In this document: positions 1 to 10,735 of the stretch, piece after piece
Numbering within the stretch: position 1 is the first letter of the stretch
Layout of the letters: every line of letters begins with the position of its first letter
From: Lathyrus oleraceus
Taxonomy: Eukaryota; Streptophyta; Magnoliopsida; Fabales; Fabaceae
Assembly (NCBI RefSeq): GCF_024323335.1
Contig: NC_066581.1
Coordinates: forward strand, 444,565,816-444,629,815
Direction of reading: 5' to 3'
Length of the DNA stretch: 64,000 bases
Translations under genes and position numbers: made by a program
Notes under the pieces: generated by a model
What the model was told of the DNA's origin: nothing
The model's input: only the letters and a program-made list of their open reading frames with translations
Databases searched by the model: none

Positions 1-660
1 AACCTTATTTTGAAGAGTATACAAGAGTTGAATGCCTGCCCTGTCTAACCTAGAATGTCCACTGTTTGCTGGACGCAGAATGTGCGAGATAATCCACTGA
101 AGTATACGAGGAATTTTCTTAATCATACCAGACGTAACCTGTTCATCCTCACCCAGCGGTCTGTCCAATTTCAAGATAGATAGAGTAAACTCCTTCAGGT
201 TAAAGTCAGTATCAAACTTCAAGTCATGCCAAGTCTTGAAATTATGCGACGGAAGCGGAATTTGAAACACTGTTTCCCAATCACCAGCCTCAAAAGTATA
301 GGTTCTGACACCAATAGAACACTTAAACATATATCCTTTACCAGATTGTAAGCCAGCATAAAATGCACGGATAAAATCCTCATGGTAATCATCCTTTGTA
401 GTAAAAAATGAACCAAGTTTTTGTGCATTAAGGAGTTCAACCACATCATTGAGATGCAGTTGAATAGCATCATGTTTATCGAAGACATGGGGTTTCATAA
501 CTAACCTTGTCTTGAAAGAATCCTCAAACTCAGTAGCAATTACAGGATGAAGCAAATATAAGGCATTAGGAGGAATTTCTGGTAACTGCTGAGAAGTGCC
601 AACCGGTTCCTTTCCTTTTCCTTTTCCCCCTGCTCTAGCCGGAATGATTCTTGGAGGCAT
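1..660 (-). CDS. Unidentified ORF (possible env-like or transposon protein), C-terminus outside window
   Basis: A minus-strand reading frame begins at the ATG at 658-660 and stays open for 220 codons to the window edge. The start MPPRIIPARAGGKGKGKEPV is basic and rich in Gly, Lys and Pro. A mixed globular-looking region follows, with segments such as YAGLQSGKGYMFKCSIGVRT and KKIPRILQWIISHILRP. I see no signal peptide and no clear membrane segment in the visible part. It lies downstream of the copia-type pol (1333-2820) on the same strand, where Sirevirus elements carry an env-like extra ORF. It also resembles, by impression only, the legume proteins annotated as putative plant transposon protein domain. 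The uninterrupted frame contrasts with the broken pol next to it. The function is unknown. It could also be an independent gene or element fragment. Confidence 0.55.
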   Translation of the reverse strand, partial: MPPRIIPARAGGKGKGKEPVGTSQQLPEIPPNALYLLHPVIATEFEDSFKTRLVMKPHVFDKHDAIQLHLNDVVELLNAQKLGSFFTTKDDYHEDFIRAFYAGLQSGKGYMFKCSIGVRTYTFEAGDWETVFQIPLPSHNFKTWHDLKFDTDFNLKEFTLSILKLDRPLGEDEQVTSGMIKKIPRILQWIISHILRPANSGHSRLDRAGIQLLYTLQNKV

Positions 661-1332
661 GGTGATGAAAAATTGAAGAAAAGTGAGATGAATTTAGGGT
701 TTTGGAGAGAATGATGATGAAGGAGATTAGGGTTAGCCGCAGGTTTTGAGAGGTAGGGGAACTGCTGATACCAAGTTTGTGAAAAGATGTGATAAGAATT
801 GTTGATGTGTCGATCCATGAGTGAAATAAAATGCATTTAATCCAAATAACAATCAGTATGTGTCGATGCATATGGGAATGGATCGATCCATGTCACGCAT
901 TTTTGTTTTTAAAGGGTCTATGTATCGATACAAACGATGAATGAATCGATACATACTGAACCAATTTTGACAGATGTGAAATGAAGAAGACATGAATCGA
1001 TACATACATCTTTGAATCGATACATACTGATGCCAAACCAAATTTTAATTAATTTTTATGCAGTATGGTTATGCATTATGAAGTATGTCATGATAATGAT
1101 GCCCAAGTATAATTCACAAATCAGATATTGATGTTCAAACAATATATGCAAAGAAATTCACATAAACGAAAATAAGGAATTTTGTTCTAACATACACAAT
1201 CACATAGTTCTAAAAGAGATATAGAAAGGAGTGATATTATCTCTGTTGATGTAACCTTGTGAGGTATAAATGAAATCTAAAACAAATCTCATCAACCAAG
1301 GTGAGGCATAATATAAATAAGAACAAACATGC
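661..1332. other. Spacer between copia pol and left-edge ORF
   Basis: About 670 bases with no convincing coding frame. It holds a cluster of palindromic TATCGATA-type motifs (separate entry) and otherwise AT-rich sequence. In element orientation this is the region between the pol stop and the downstream ORF, so it would be an untranslated inter-ORF leader if the two belong to one element. Confidence 0.5.
857..1035. repeat. Cluster of palindromic GTATCGATACAT motifs
   Basis: Several copies of (T)GTATCGATACA or ATCGATACATACTG and mutated forms occur here, for example near 921, 943, 993 and 1017. The core TATCGATA is self-complementary. The same motif family recurs at 4440-4730 inside the putative copia LTR, linking the two regions. 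Confidence 0.7.
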
Positions 1333-2820
1333 TTAAGACAACAATGGAGAGAGATCTAAGATCCCTAATTCACGATGAATGTTGAAGAACGGTTCCGTTG
1401 CCAAAGGTTTAGTGAAAATGTCAACAAGCTGGTTTTTAGTATCAACATGCTTAAATACAACGTCTTCTTTTTCAACATGATCACGAAGAAAGTGATGTCT
1501 AATCTCTATGTGTTTAGTGCGTGAGTGTAAAACAGGATTTTTAGTAAGGTTTATGGCACTAGTGTTGTCACATTTTATTGGAATACGTTTGAGTTGAATG
1601 TTAAAGTCTTGTAGTTGTTGCTTTAGCCACAAAATCTGAGCACAACAACTACCGGCTGCAACGTACTCAGCCTCTGCAGTTGACAAAGCCACAGATACCT
1701 GCTTTTTAGTATGCCAACTTACCAAGGAGTTTGAAAACAAGTGACATGTACCACTCGTACTTTTCCTATCTGATTTGCAGCCAGCAAAATCAGAATTGGA
1801 GTAACCTACTAAGCTACAATCACTTCCTTTGGAATACCAAAGCCCATATTTAGATGTTCCATGAAGATATCTAAATATACGCTTAACAGCTTTCAGGTGT
1901 GATTCCTTAGGATTTGATTGATATCGTGCACACATACAAACACTAAACATGATGTCAGGTCTAGAAGCAGAAAGATACAGAAGAGACCCAATCATACCTC
2001 TAAACTTTTTGACATCTACACTCTTACCATGCTCATCTTTATCTAGATTTCCGTTGGTAGGCATAGGGGTGTCAATTGATTTTGAGTCGTTCATTCCAAA
2101 GCGCTTGAGTAGTTCTCTGCAGTACTTTGTTTGACATACTGCTGTACCCTCATCAAGTTGCTTTATCTGAAGACCTAGGAAGTAATTCAGCTCCCCCATA
2201 AGACTCATCTCAAATTCACCCTACATAACCTTAGAAAATTCTTCGACCAAGTGTGTGTTAGTTGAACCAAAAATTATATCGTCTACATAAACTTGAACTA
2301 AAAGAACGTGCTTTCCCTTGTGTTTAATAAAGAGAGTATTATCCACTTTACCTCTTGAATGTCCATGATCAATTAGAAATTTGCTAAGCCTTTCATACCA
2401 AACCCGAGGGGCTTGTTTAAGACCATACAAAGCTCGTTTTAATTTGTAAACATAATCTGGATTTTCAGCATTCTCAAAACCAGGAGGTTGTGAGACATAT
2501 ACCTCTTCATTTATGACACCATTTAGAAACGCACTCTTTACGTCCATTTGGTAAAGCTTAAAATTATTAGAACACGCATAGGCAAGCAAGAACGTATAGC
2601 TTCAAGGCGAGAAACTGGAGCATAAGTTTCCTCATAGTCTATGCCCTCCTCTTGTTTATACCCTTGTGCTACTAAACGTGCCTTGTTCCTAGTTATCACT
2701 CCGTTTTCATCAAGCTTATTTCTAAAAACCCATTTAGTACCTATGATATAATGATCTCGCGGACGAGGGACAAGTTCCCAAACGTCATTTCTTTTAAATT
2801 GATTAAGCTCTTCTTGCATG
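1333..2820 (-). pseudogene. SIRE-like Ty1/copia pol remnant: reverse transcriptase and RNase H
   Basis: Reading right to left, the RT begins near 2820 with [19 protein letters not shown], passes GTKWVFRNK and [16 protein letters not shown], then [10 protein letters not shown] and the catalytic YVDDIIFGS. It continues as the copia RNase H with GYSNSDFAGC and ALSTAEAEYVAA, ending at a stop at 1333. These motifs are diagnostic of Ty1/copia, and the wording is closest to Sirevirus/SIRE elements. Two lesions are visible. A frameshift near 2590 separates SRLEAIR from [12 protein letters not shown] stop at 2221-2223 (after FSKVM) replaces what is usually a Gln codon. Protease and integrase are missing because the frame joins directly to gag sequence at about 2820. 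The enzyme copied element RNA into DNA; this copy is inactive. Confidence 0.9.
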
Positions 2821-3264
2821 GTCACTACTAGAATCATTGTCACTTTGCTCTTTTCGTGAGGACTTAGAGCTAGAGGCCACAAGAGCTATTGGCTTCTTCT
2901 CTCCCTCTTTGTCTCTCTTCTTCTCCTTTTCCTTCTTACTTTTGTTCTCTAACTTTTCAAGACTTTCTAATGCTTGCTGATGTTCTTCCAACTTTCCAAA
3001 TAGAGTTGTAATCATAAGTGTCGTTAGATTGTTGGCTTCCTTAATAGCTGTTTCTTTAGGTTGCCATTCCCTGCTAAGACATCTCATAATTTTATTAGTA
3101 ATTTGAAAAGGACCATTTTCAATGGCAGCCCATACTAGCCTATCAACAGAATTTATATGAACTCGCATGCAGTCTTTCCAGTAGCCGTAATTTTCACCGT
3201 TGAAAATCGGCGCTCTATTATACGCCCCCTTTGGTTCAGAATCCATATCGTTACAGGCAGCCAC
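2821..3264 (-). pseudogene. SIRE-like copia gag N-terminal remnant
   Basis: The frame starts at ATG 3262-3264 with MAACNDMDSEPKG and continues APIFNGENYGYWKDCMRVH, the opening typical of SIRE-type gag proteins, the capsid precursor. After about 75 residues it carries a family-like stretch WQPKETAIKEANNLTTL and then a Lys/Glu-rich segment KSKKEKEKKRDKEGEKK. The zinc knuckle expected downstream is absent, because at about 2820 the sequence passes straight into reverse transcriptase in another frame. The gag C-terminus, protease and integrase were therefore removed by one internal deletion or template switch. The start lies 17 bases inside the primer-binding site, as expected for the 5' end of the internal region. 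Confidence 0.85.
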
Positions 3265-3280
3265 AGAACACCAGCGAACC

Positions 3281-3297
3281 GGCGTTCTAATACCACT
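3281..3297 (-). other. Primer-binding site of the copia element (initiator tRNA-Met type, degenerate)
   Basis: On the minus strand this reads AGTGGTATTAGAACGCC directly after the LTR end. Copia elements normally have TGGTATCAGAGC, complementary to the initiator tRNA-Met 3' end. The match here is TGGTAT.AGA followed by drift. Confidence 0.75.
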
Positions 3298-4401
3298 TGT
3301 TAGACGGTGTGGCTAGTGATCAAGAGGGGGGGGGGTGAATAGATCACCTCTTTTTAATAAACGGATTTAAAAAATCTTATCAGAGTTATTGAAACTTAGC
3401 GGAAAATTACAGTCCCGAATCGACTTTCGTCTAATCTGAACCGCTACTAGAAAACCGGACACGCGAATTTATTGCTGGATTTGAATAGGAACGATAGAGA
3501 TTATTAACACCAGAATATTATCAAATCAAATGCACTTATCACTAAATTCTAATTCCAATGAATAAAACTCAGCTGACAGTTTTGTCAAACATTTGGTGTG
3601 TATGTGATCAATGATGAACAATGGTGGAGTTTAGATAAAGAAGTTTTCTTGCCACTATTGTATCACGAAATGTACAGCCACAATACACCAACTGAAATCA
3701 CAAAACTGTTGAAAACGTAAAGATAGATAAGGAAAGAATACGATACGCAGAGATTTGGTAAGGAAGTTCCCCACTGTCGTCCTCGCGTGTGGGTACGTCT
3801 CCCTCTCAATTTCAAATGAAATTGAGAACTGTTGTTATCAATAATGCCGAATTCGTTGATACAAGGTTACAATACAAAGACAGAGATCTAAATCCCAAGA
3901 TCTTCTTCTTGTATAAAACCTCCACTTGATCTGAGCTCGATCAAGAATTTCCTGCAAGAAATTGCAAACAATTCACCGGTTCCACGACCTGTTTGCGAAA
4001 TTACCCAATTTCCAAACCCTACGCTACGGCTGAATCTGTTCTGCAAACGTGACTAACAAACCCGCAAGAACACTCTAGTTCTTGAAGGACAAACCATTTG
4101 GTTTTTCCTCGAAACCCCCTTCAACCTTCAACTCAGCTAGATCCTCGATCGTTCCACTGAACACCTCAGCTAGATCCTTGATCGTTCCACTAAACGTTAT
4201 CTCGTTGATCCTTTAATCCAAAGAACAAGAATGATTATGTGTTGATGTTCTTGAAGAAAAGAGATTGAGAAGATGAAGAAGATGAAGTCTCTTTCAGGTT
4301 TCTAACTGCTCAAAACAATTGCTGCTACACACTCCTTTGATTTGTGTTACAACTGTTTTTCACTTCTGAATTCGTACTCGTTAACTGAGCTGTCAAAATA
4401 C

Positions 4402-4409
4402 CTCTTATA
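4402..4409 (-). promoter_or_regulatory. TATA-like site in the copia LTR
   Basis: The minus strand reads TATAAGAG roughly 0.8 kb from the inferred LTR start, a plausible U3 end position. No transcript evidence is available and AT-rich surroundings make chance matches likely. Confidence 0.3.
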
Positions 4410-4515
4410 TGTGAAAGACAGAAGATGTTAGTAGACAAAACAGAATTATGTATTGATACAAAAGATTATGCATCGATACATACTGTAGCTTTGATTAATT
4501 TTAGAGAATTAATAC

Positions 4516-4670
4516 AAGCATGTATCAATACAAAGCTCGTATGTATCGATACATAGAACATTTTAACTAAGCATGTATCGATACAAAGCTCGTATGTATC
4601 GATACATAGAACATTTTAACTAAGCATGTATCGATATAAAGCTCATATGTATCGATACATACTGAAGCAA
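4516..4670. repeat. 53-bp tandem repeat, about 2.9 copies, carrying GTATCGATACA palindromes
   Basis: Units start at 4516, 4569 and 4622, exactly 53 bases apart. Each begins AAGCATGTATC and contains two GTATCGATAC-type palindromes separated by AAAGCTC. Differences between units are single-base changes. The array lies in the putative copia LTR. Confidence 0.9.
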
Positions 4671-5219
4671 AAACGTTTTGTGATTTAAAACAAATTTATG
4701 TATCGATGCAGATGAACATTTATCGATACATACTGACACAAAACAGTTTTTATGAGTTCTTTTAAGAAATGTATCAATTGTGATCTTTATGTATAGACAC
4801 GAAACAATAATATAGGCTAAAAACACAAATGAAACATGTAAAATAATGCACAACCAACAATTAGACAATGATCACACAATTTGCTATCATTCAAAACTTA
4901 TTCAAAGTAAAGAATTTGCTCACAAACAATAGTATAATTATAATTTCGAAAAAATAAAATAAATAATATTAACAATAGTATAATTATGATTTCGAAAATA
5001 AAAAAATAAATAAACCAAAGTGGTGGCACACACAATTTTTCATAAAAAATGAGTAATTACTTACATTTAACCAATAAATGGTGATAATGATAGTAAACTT
5101 AATTAATTAATTAAATAGTAAATAATTCTTTTATTAGATGACTATGATAGTAAGATTTTAATAAAACCAATAAAAGTCATGCTTGCATCAAATAAGCTTA
5201 AATTAAACCTAGGCTAACA

Positions 5220-6238
5220 CACACAAAAAAAAGAAAATAAATGGGCCCTGAAAGTCTCTTAAGCCCACTAGGGCGCATGGCACGAGGAAAATGAAATGGG
5301 CTTTTTAAGCCAATAAAAGCCCGGATGGGGCGCATATTAAGCTGTTTTTTTTCTACAGGTTACAACTTGAAATGACCTTGATGGAATGGAAAGGTGGGTT
5401 GTGTAAAGTTCCAAGACATCAATTTTGAGGCGCGCCCAAGTCCAAGGGGGGGTTCACTGGTCACCTGGTTTTGGTCCTTAGAATGATTCTTGGGAATTCT
5501 TTCTTGTCTGTTGAAGTTGCAATAACATTTTTATTAAATTAAGATGTAATTAATTATTATATATATTTTTAGGTTAAATGTATATTTTGGATTATTGGAT
5601 TAAATTTTAACCATGTAATTACCTTTTAAGCATTCAAAACTTTTCTCAACATTTCTAGTTATGCTAATTAATTTAAATCATTTTGAACTTTGTCTTCTTA
5701 TTTCACTTGACAACCTTCTTGGGCCACCATGAACATCCAACCAAAAATTGCTTCTAGCATGTCATCATTTAATCAAAATCCAACTATGACCAGAAATTTA
5801 AAATGAGGCATGTCAATGCAATTTCAACTTTTAAAAACAACACATTTTTTTTAACTTAGGTACAAAGAAACCAAATATAGTGACTTAATTTAAAAAACAA
5901 CACAATTCTAACTTCAACACATAAATCTAAATATGGTGCTTTAATTTAAAAACAACACAATTCTAACTTAAAAAATGAAAATTTAATTTAGGAACCTATG
6001 AAAGACTTAGAACTTGGCATAAATATTTGGGGTGTGTAAATGGACTAATAAATAGTGATCATAGAAATAATAACATGGCTCTTAATACTTACTAATAAGA
6101 AAACAGGTTTTGGATTAGTAATGTAAAAAGATTCAAACCACATTTTAGATTATGAACACACTTATGCAAATGGGCCTTTGAAACAAAGAGATCTCATGGG
6201 TAAACCACAAATGGCCGAAAAAAAATTGGGGTATGACA
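5220..6238 (-). repeat. Remnant of E1 3' LTR
   Basis: The right edge at 6238 reads TGTCATACCCCAATTTT on the minus strand, directly after a polypurine tract. It resembles the TGTAAGACCCCAATTTT start of the other Ogre LTRs in this window. Only about 1 kb is present and the expected LTR end (a CGAGTCGCCACCGC-like stretch near a CTACA terminus) is not found, so the LTR is cut at its junction with the copia LTR. It contains AT-rich sequence and a short imperfect repeat of an AACAACACAATTCTAACTT unit at 5895-5975. Confidence 0.6.
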
Positions 6239-6251
6239 GCTGCCCCTATTT
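6239..6251 (-). other. Polypurine tract of E1
   Basis: The minus strand reads AAATAGGGGCAGC immediately before the TGTCATAC start of the 3' LTR. E2 (59649-59661) and E3 (25191-25203) carry AAATAGGGGCATC in the same place. Confidence 0.8.
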
Positions 6252-6539
6252 AATTACCTCAAACCGGTAAGTGATAATGACAGTAGTCTTTACGCATTCA
6301 CGGTGGGAGATAATTAAATACAAGAAGACCCAAATTTTATCCTAGGAAATGAAAGGAAGAAAATACAGGAAGAAAATGCGGTGAGAAATGACAAAAGACA
6401 TTATACCACAGTAAAATGGAATAGTCAAGACTTTCTGGGAGTCGTCAGAACCGTATCTTGGACGTTATAGTCGAGATATGTTAGTAATGGAATGACATCC
6501 TTAGCTAAATCTCAAGAATTTTCAGGATGCTAGAGCAGT

Positions 6540-7890
6540 ATAAAGAAAATCTGGCATGAGACTCTTCATATCGATGAAGCAGCATCTCAACAGTAAAAGT
6601 GAGATTCTCTGTATCGAGTCGAAGCAGCATCTTATATGATAGAATTAAAATATTCCAGCAAGGGAAAACTACTTTAATTGAATCTAAGACTCTCCGAGGA
6701 TATTAGAGCCGTAACTCTAAAAAAATCTGGAATGAGACTCTTCATATTGATGAAGCAGCGTCTCAAACAGTAAAAATGAGATTCTCTGTATTAGATCGAA
6801 ACATCATCTTATATGATAGAATTAAGATATTCCGAACGAGGGAATGATACCTTAATTGAATCTAAGACTCTCCGAGGATACTTAGAGCAGTATCTCTAAA
6901 AAATCTGAAATGAGACTCTTCATATTGATGAAGCAGCATCTCAAACAGTAAAAAGTGAGATTCTCTGTATCGGGTCGAAACAACATCTTATATGATAGAA
7001 TTAAGATATTCCAGCAAGGGAAAAAATACCTTAATTGAATCTAAGACTCTCCGAGGATATTAGAGCAGTATCTCTAAAAAAATCTGAAATGAGACTCTTC
7101 ATATTGATGAAGCAGCATCTCAAAAAGTGAGATTCTCTGTATTGGGTCAAAACAACATCTTATATGATAGAATTAAGATATTCTGAACGAGGGAATGATA
7201 CCTTAATTGAATCTAAGACTCTCCGAGGATACTTAGAGCAGTATCTCTAAAAAAGAATCTTGAAGTGAGACTCTTCATATTGATGAAGCAGTATCTCAAA
7301 CAGTAAAAATGAGATTCTCTGTATCGGGTCGAAACATCATCTTATATGATAGAATTAAGATATTCCAAACAAGGGGATGATACCTTAATTGAATCTAAGA
7401 CTTTCCGAGAATACTTAGAGCAGTATCTCTAAAAAAGAATCTTGAAGTGAGACTCTTCATATTGATGAAGCAGTATCTCAAACAGTAAAAATGAGATTCT
7501 CTGTATCGGGTCGAAACAGCATCTTATATGATAGAATTAAGATATTCCGAACAAGGGAATGATACCTTAATTGAATCTAAGACTTTTCGAGGATACTTAG
7601 AGCAGTACCTCTAAAATAATCTGAAATGAGACTCTTCATATTGATGAAGCAGCGTCTCAAATAGTAAAAATGAGATTCTCTGTATCGGGTCGAAACAACA
7701 TCTTATATGATAGAATTAAGATATTCCGAACAAGGGAATGATACCTCAATTGAATCTAAGACTCTCCGAGGATATTAGAGCAGTATCTCTAAAAACAAAA
7801 ATGAGATTCTTCAAATGAATGAAGCAGTATCTTAAACAGAGAAATGAGATTCTTCAGATAAATGAAGCAGTATCTCGAATATTCGTCTGT
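6540..7890 (-). repeat. About 180-bp tandem repeat array (about 7 copies) in the E1 3' UTR
   Basis: The marker GATTCTCTGTAT recurs near 6603, 6780, 6960, 7131, 7313, 7494 and 7673, spacing about 172-182. Each unit also carries TATATGATAGAATTAA, AATTGAATCTAAGACT and a short hairpin-capable stretch GAGACTCTTCATATTGATG followed by AAGCAG..TCTC. Similarity between units looks high, with scattered substitutions and small indels. Ogre/Tat 3' UTRs are known to contain such arrays and to seed satellite DNA. Confidence 0.92.
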
Positions 7891-9189
7891 TGGGGGAATT
7901 TTTTGAAAAGACTCCTTTTGAGGGAGATTTACTAAAAATGCTCTGCAGGGGAAAAAGCTCATAAGAGACTTTTTAGGGTAACCTCTGCTTGGGGAGCAAT
8001 GACTGTAAAGAAAAATGTTGGGAATATCATTATTAAAAAAAAGTTGAAAAATGATTTGCTGAGAAATAACCCTACGAGCCTATGTAGGGTAATAACTTCA
8101 TTTGGGAATGAGGAATGTCCGAGACATATACGAATGACCTTGGATCCTGTTATTTTATATTTGATTTTTTTATAATGTCCCACTTTAGGTGGGAATTCCA
8201 TGCATGTGATGACGCATGGGATGTATGCAAGTATGCAATTTCGCTGGGGATATTTGGCTGTGCATGTAGGAATGCGAATGATTTTAGTTTGATGAAATTC
8301 CCATTTTGTGGTAGTGTTATGCCTGAGTATGCTGATGATTGATATGACTGTGTGTTTTTTTCGAATTTTCTTGTTTGGCAGGAAATTATGCATGAAATGA
8401 TGCCTGTGATGCATGTAGGAATGCAACTGGGTAATTGGATATGCCCCGGTTAAGACATTTCGCTTTGAGGTATGATGCCAACAATATGGATTTTTTTATC
8501 ATTGGGGCGATCAATGGAGATCAAATTTTAATGCCCCTGCTAGGTGGTTTTGGGAATATATTTGGGTTTTTCCGAGTCATTGAAAGGTTCAGACTTTTCA
8601 ACACGCGATACTCCGTCCATGATTTATCAATGTTTCTGTTGGAAATATGATGGAGCCTTGCCCCGGTCTGGCTATACCATGAGTACATTTATGAGAGGTA
8701 TGAATCAGTAGTTGAAAGGAACATAACCGTCTACAATTAGTCTTGCACCTTTATGAAAGACAAGAGTGAATCTTGGGGACTAAAGGATTCGTCCGCTTAC
8801 TGTTTCAAAAGCTATTTTACCATTTTATTCAAACATGCATTTTATTTTCTCCAATAGTTTTTAAAAGTGATGTTAATAAAAAATAAAAGGTTCTTTGCAA
8901 ACAAACAGATAAAATAAAAAATGATTTGGGCACACTTTGTTGAGAAAAATTCTCTTTTATTAATTTGACCCTTAAATGGGTGATTGTACATAAAGACGCA
9001 ATTCCTTAATGAGGTAATTGCTGTGCATAGAAACAAAATGGCAATGAGAATTGAGTTCTTATTGTGTTTCCACACTGCTATGATCCTTATGTCTTTGATA
9101 GCCCGAGCACTTTGCTTTTGAAAAGTGAGGTAGATCGATTCTTTGTCTTCGAGGGTATGTCAGATGTCCGTAAGTACAAATTTTTGCCT
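7891..9189 (-). other. E1 3' UTR, non-repetitive part
   Basis: About 1.3 kb between the tandem array and the post-pol repeats. A 155-codon minus-strand frame (7959-8426) and a 75-codon plus-strand frame (8115-8342) overlap here, but neither resembles a known protein. Their composition follows the AT-rich, ATGCATG-rich sequence, so I treat the stretch as untranslated. Confidence 0.6.
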
Positions 9190-9420
9190 TGGAATTAATC
9201 CCTAAATTTTCCCCGGACCGCCCTTTCGGGCTTTCGATCCACCGAGATACCCATTTTTGCCTAAGTCGCCCTTTCGGGTTTTTAAATCAGCGGGTCAAAT
9301 TCTCTTATTTTTATCCCTAATTTTTGCCTAGATCTCCCTTTCGGGTTTTCGATCCACCGGGATAGCCATTTTTTTGCCTAAATCGCCCTTTCAGGTTTTC
9401 GATTTAGCGGCTTTTATTAT
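9190..9420 (-). repeat. Post-pol short repeats with CGCCCTTTCGGGTTTTC core (E1)
   Basis: About four imperfect units of 55-70 bases, each with TTTTGCCTA, GCCCTTTCGGG and TTTCGATCCACCG-like segments, directly follow the integrase stop. The same units occur after the pol stop in E3 (30290-30480) and E2 (56870-57055). Confidence 0.85.
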
Positions 9421-9429
9421 TCCACTTTT

Positions 9430-10735
9430 TTAGGTGAAGTACTTTTTAACAGCATCAGTATTGGTGGGAAGCGACAACTTATCACCGTCCATAGTTGCTA
9501 GAATTAGAGCGCCTCCAGAAAAGGCTCTAACCACCACAAATGGGCCTTCATAATTTGGTGTCCATTTTCCTCTAGAGTCTTTGTGAATGGGCAAGATTTT
9601 CTTCAGTACTAAATCTCCCTCTTGAAACACCCTGGGACGAACTTTCTTGTCGAATGCCTTTTTAAGACGCCTCTGATAGAGTTGACCGTGACCTAACGCT
9701 TTCAAGCGTTTCTCCTCAATAAGGTTGAGCTTGTCATACCTTGATTAAACCCACTCCGCCTCGTCCAGCTTAGCCTCCATCAGGACTCTCATCGAGGGGA
9801 TCTCTACTTCTATAGGGAGAACTGTTTCCATACCGTATACCAAGGAATAAGGAGTTTCCCCCGTTGAAGTTCGTATCGACGTACGATAGCCATGTAACGC
9901 AAAAGGTAACATCTCATGCCAATCCTTGTACGTAACAACCATCTTTTGGATGATTTTCTTGATATTTTTATTTGCAGCTTCAACAACCCCATTCATCTTA
10001 GGTCGATAGGGTGATGAGTTGTGGTGCTCGATCTTGAATGTTGCGCATAACTCATCCATGGTCTTGTTGTTGAGATTGGACCCATTATCAGTGATGATTT
10101 TGTTGGGAATACCATATCGGCATATGATGTTATTTTTCAAGAAACGGGCGACTACATGCTTTGTGACGTTCGCATAAGACGCGAGTTCCACCCATTTGGT
10201 AAAATAATCTATGGCCACCAAGATAAATCTGTGTCCATTTGACGCTTTAGGTTCTATCATTCCAATCATGTCGATGCCCCACATAGAGAAAGGCCAAGGT
10301 GATGCTATGACATTCAGCGGGGTAGGCAGTACATGTATTTTGTCAGCATAGATTTGGCACTTGTGGCATGTTCTAGTGTAATGATAGCAGTCGGTTTCCA
10401 TTGTCAACCAGTAGTAACCTGCCCTTAGAATTTTCTTGGCCATGGAATGCCCATTGGCGTGTGTACCGAAAGAACCTTCGTGTATGTCCCTCATAAGCTG
10501 ATCTGCTTCATGTTTGTCCACACACCTTAACAAAACCATGTCGTAGTTTTGCTTGTACAATACTTCTCCATTCAAGAGGAACTTTGATGCCAATCTCCGG
10601 AGGGTCCTTTTGTCAAGGCTGGAAGCCCCTGCCGGATACTCCCTCTTCTCCAGATACTGTTTGATATCAAAGAACCAGGGTTTACCATCTGGTTCTTCTG
10701 CTGTCGTCAATATGAGGCTGATGGTTGGGCCATAT
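9430..10735 (-). pseudogene. E1 integrase (zinc-binding, DDE core and C-terminal parts)
   Basis: The main frame (10710 to 9745, 321 codons) encodes a Ty3/gypsy integrase. The zinc-binding part has HEGSFGTHANGH and CHKCQIYADK. The DDE core follows, with the first Asp in WGIDMIGM, the second in ITDNGSNLNN and the Glu in GVVEAANKN. A stop at 9745-9747 (after EAEWV) replaces the next codon. The same frame resumes as a C-terminal domain with KVRPRVFQEGDLVLKK and GKWTPNYEGPF, ending near 9430. A frameshift around 10715-10735 separates it from the RNase H. Integrase joins element cDNA to chromosomal DNA; the stop and frameshift make this copy inactive, although the three catalytic residues survive. 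Confidence 0.92.

Larger units (their letters stand above)
3298..5219 (-). repeat. Putative 5' LTR of the SIRE-like copia element
   Basis: The left edge is fixed by the adjacent primer-binding site: the LTR ends in CTAACA on the minus strand (TGTTAG on plus at 3298). The right edge is inferred from the matching CTAACA at 5214-5219, giving a 6-bp terminal inverted repeat TGTTAG...CTAACA and a length of 1922 bp. It contains a G9 run near 3326-3336, 53-bp tandem repeats and a TATA-like site at 4402-4409. The partner LTR would lie left of the window, so neither the length nor a target duplication can be confirmed. Confidence 0.55.

Noticed and set aside
6540..7890. Regular repeats resembling a CRISPR array
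   Set aside because: The period is about 180 bp, with whole units conserved and no unique spacers; the sequence is plant retroelement DNA.
7959..8426. 155-codon minus-strand frame in the E1 3' UTR
   Set aside because: No recognisable domain, overlaps another frame on plus, composition driven by AT-rich ATGCATG repeats; sits in the untranslated region of a retroelement.
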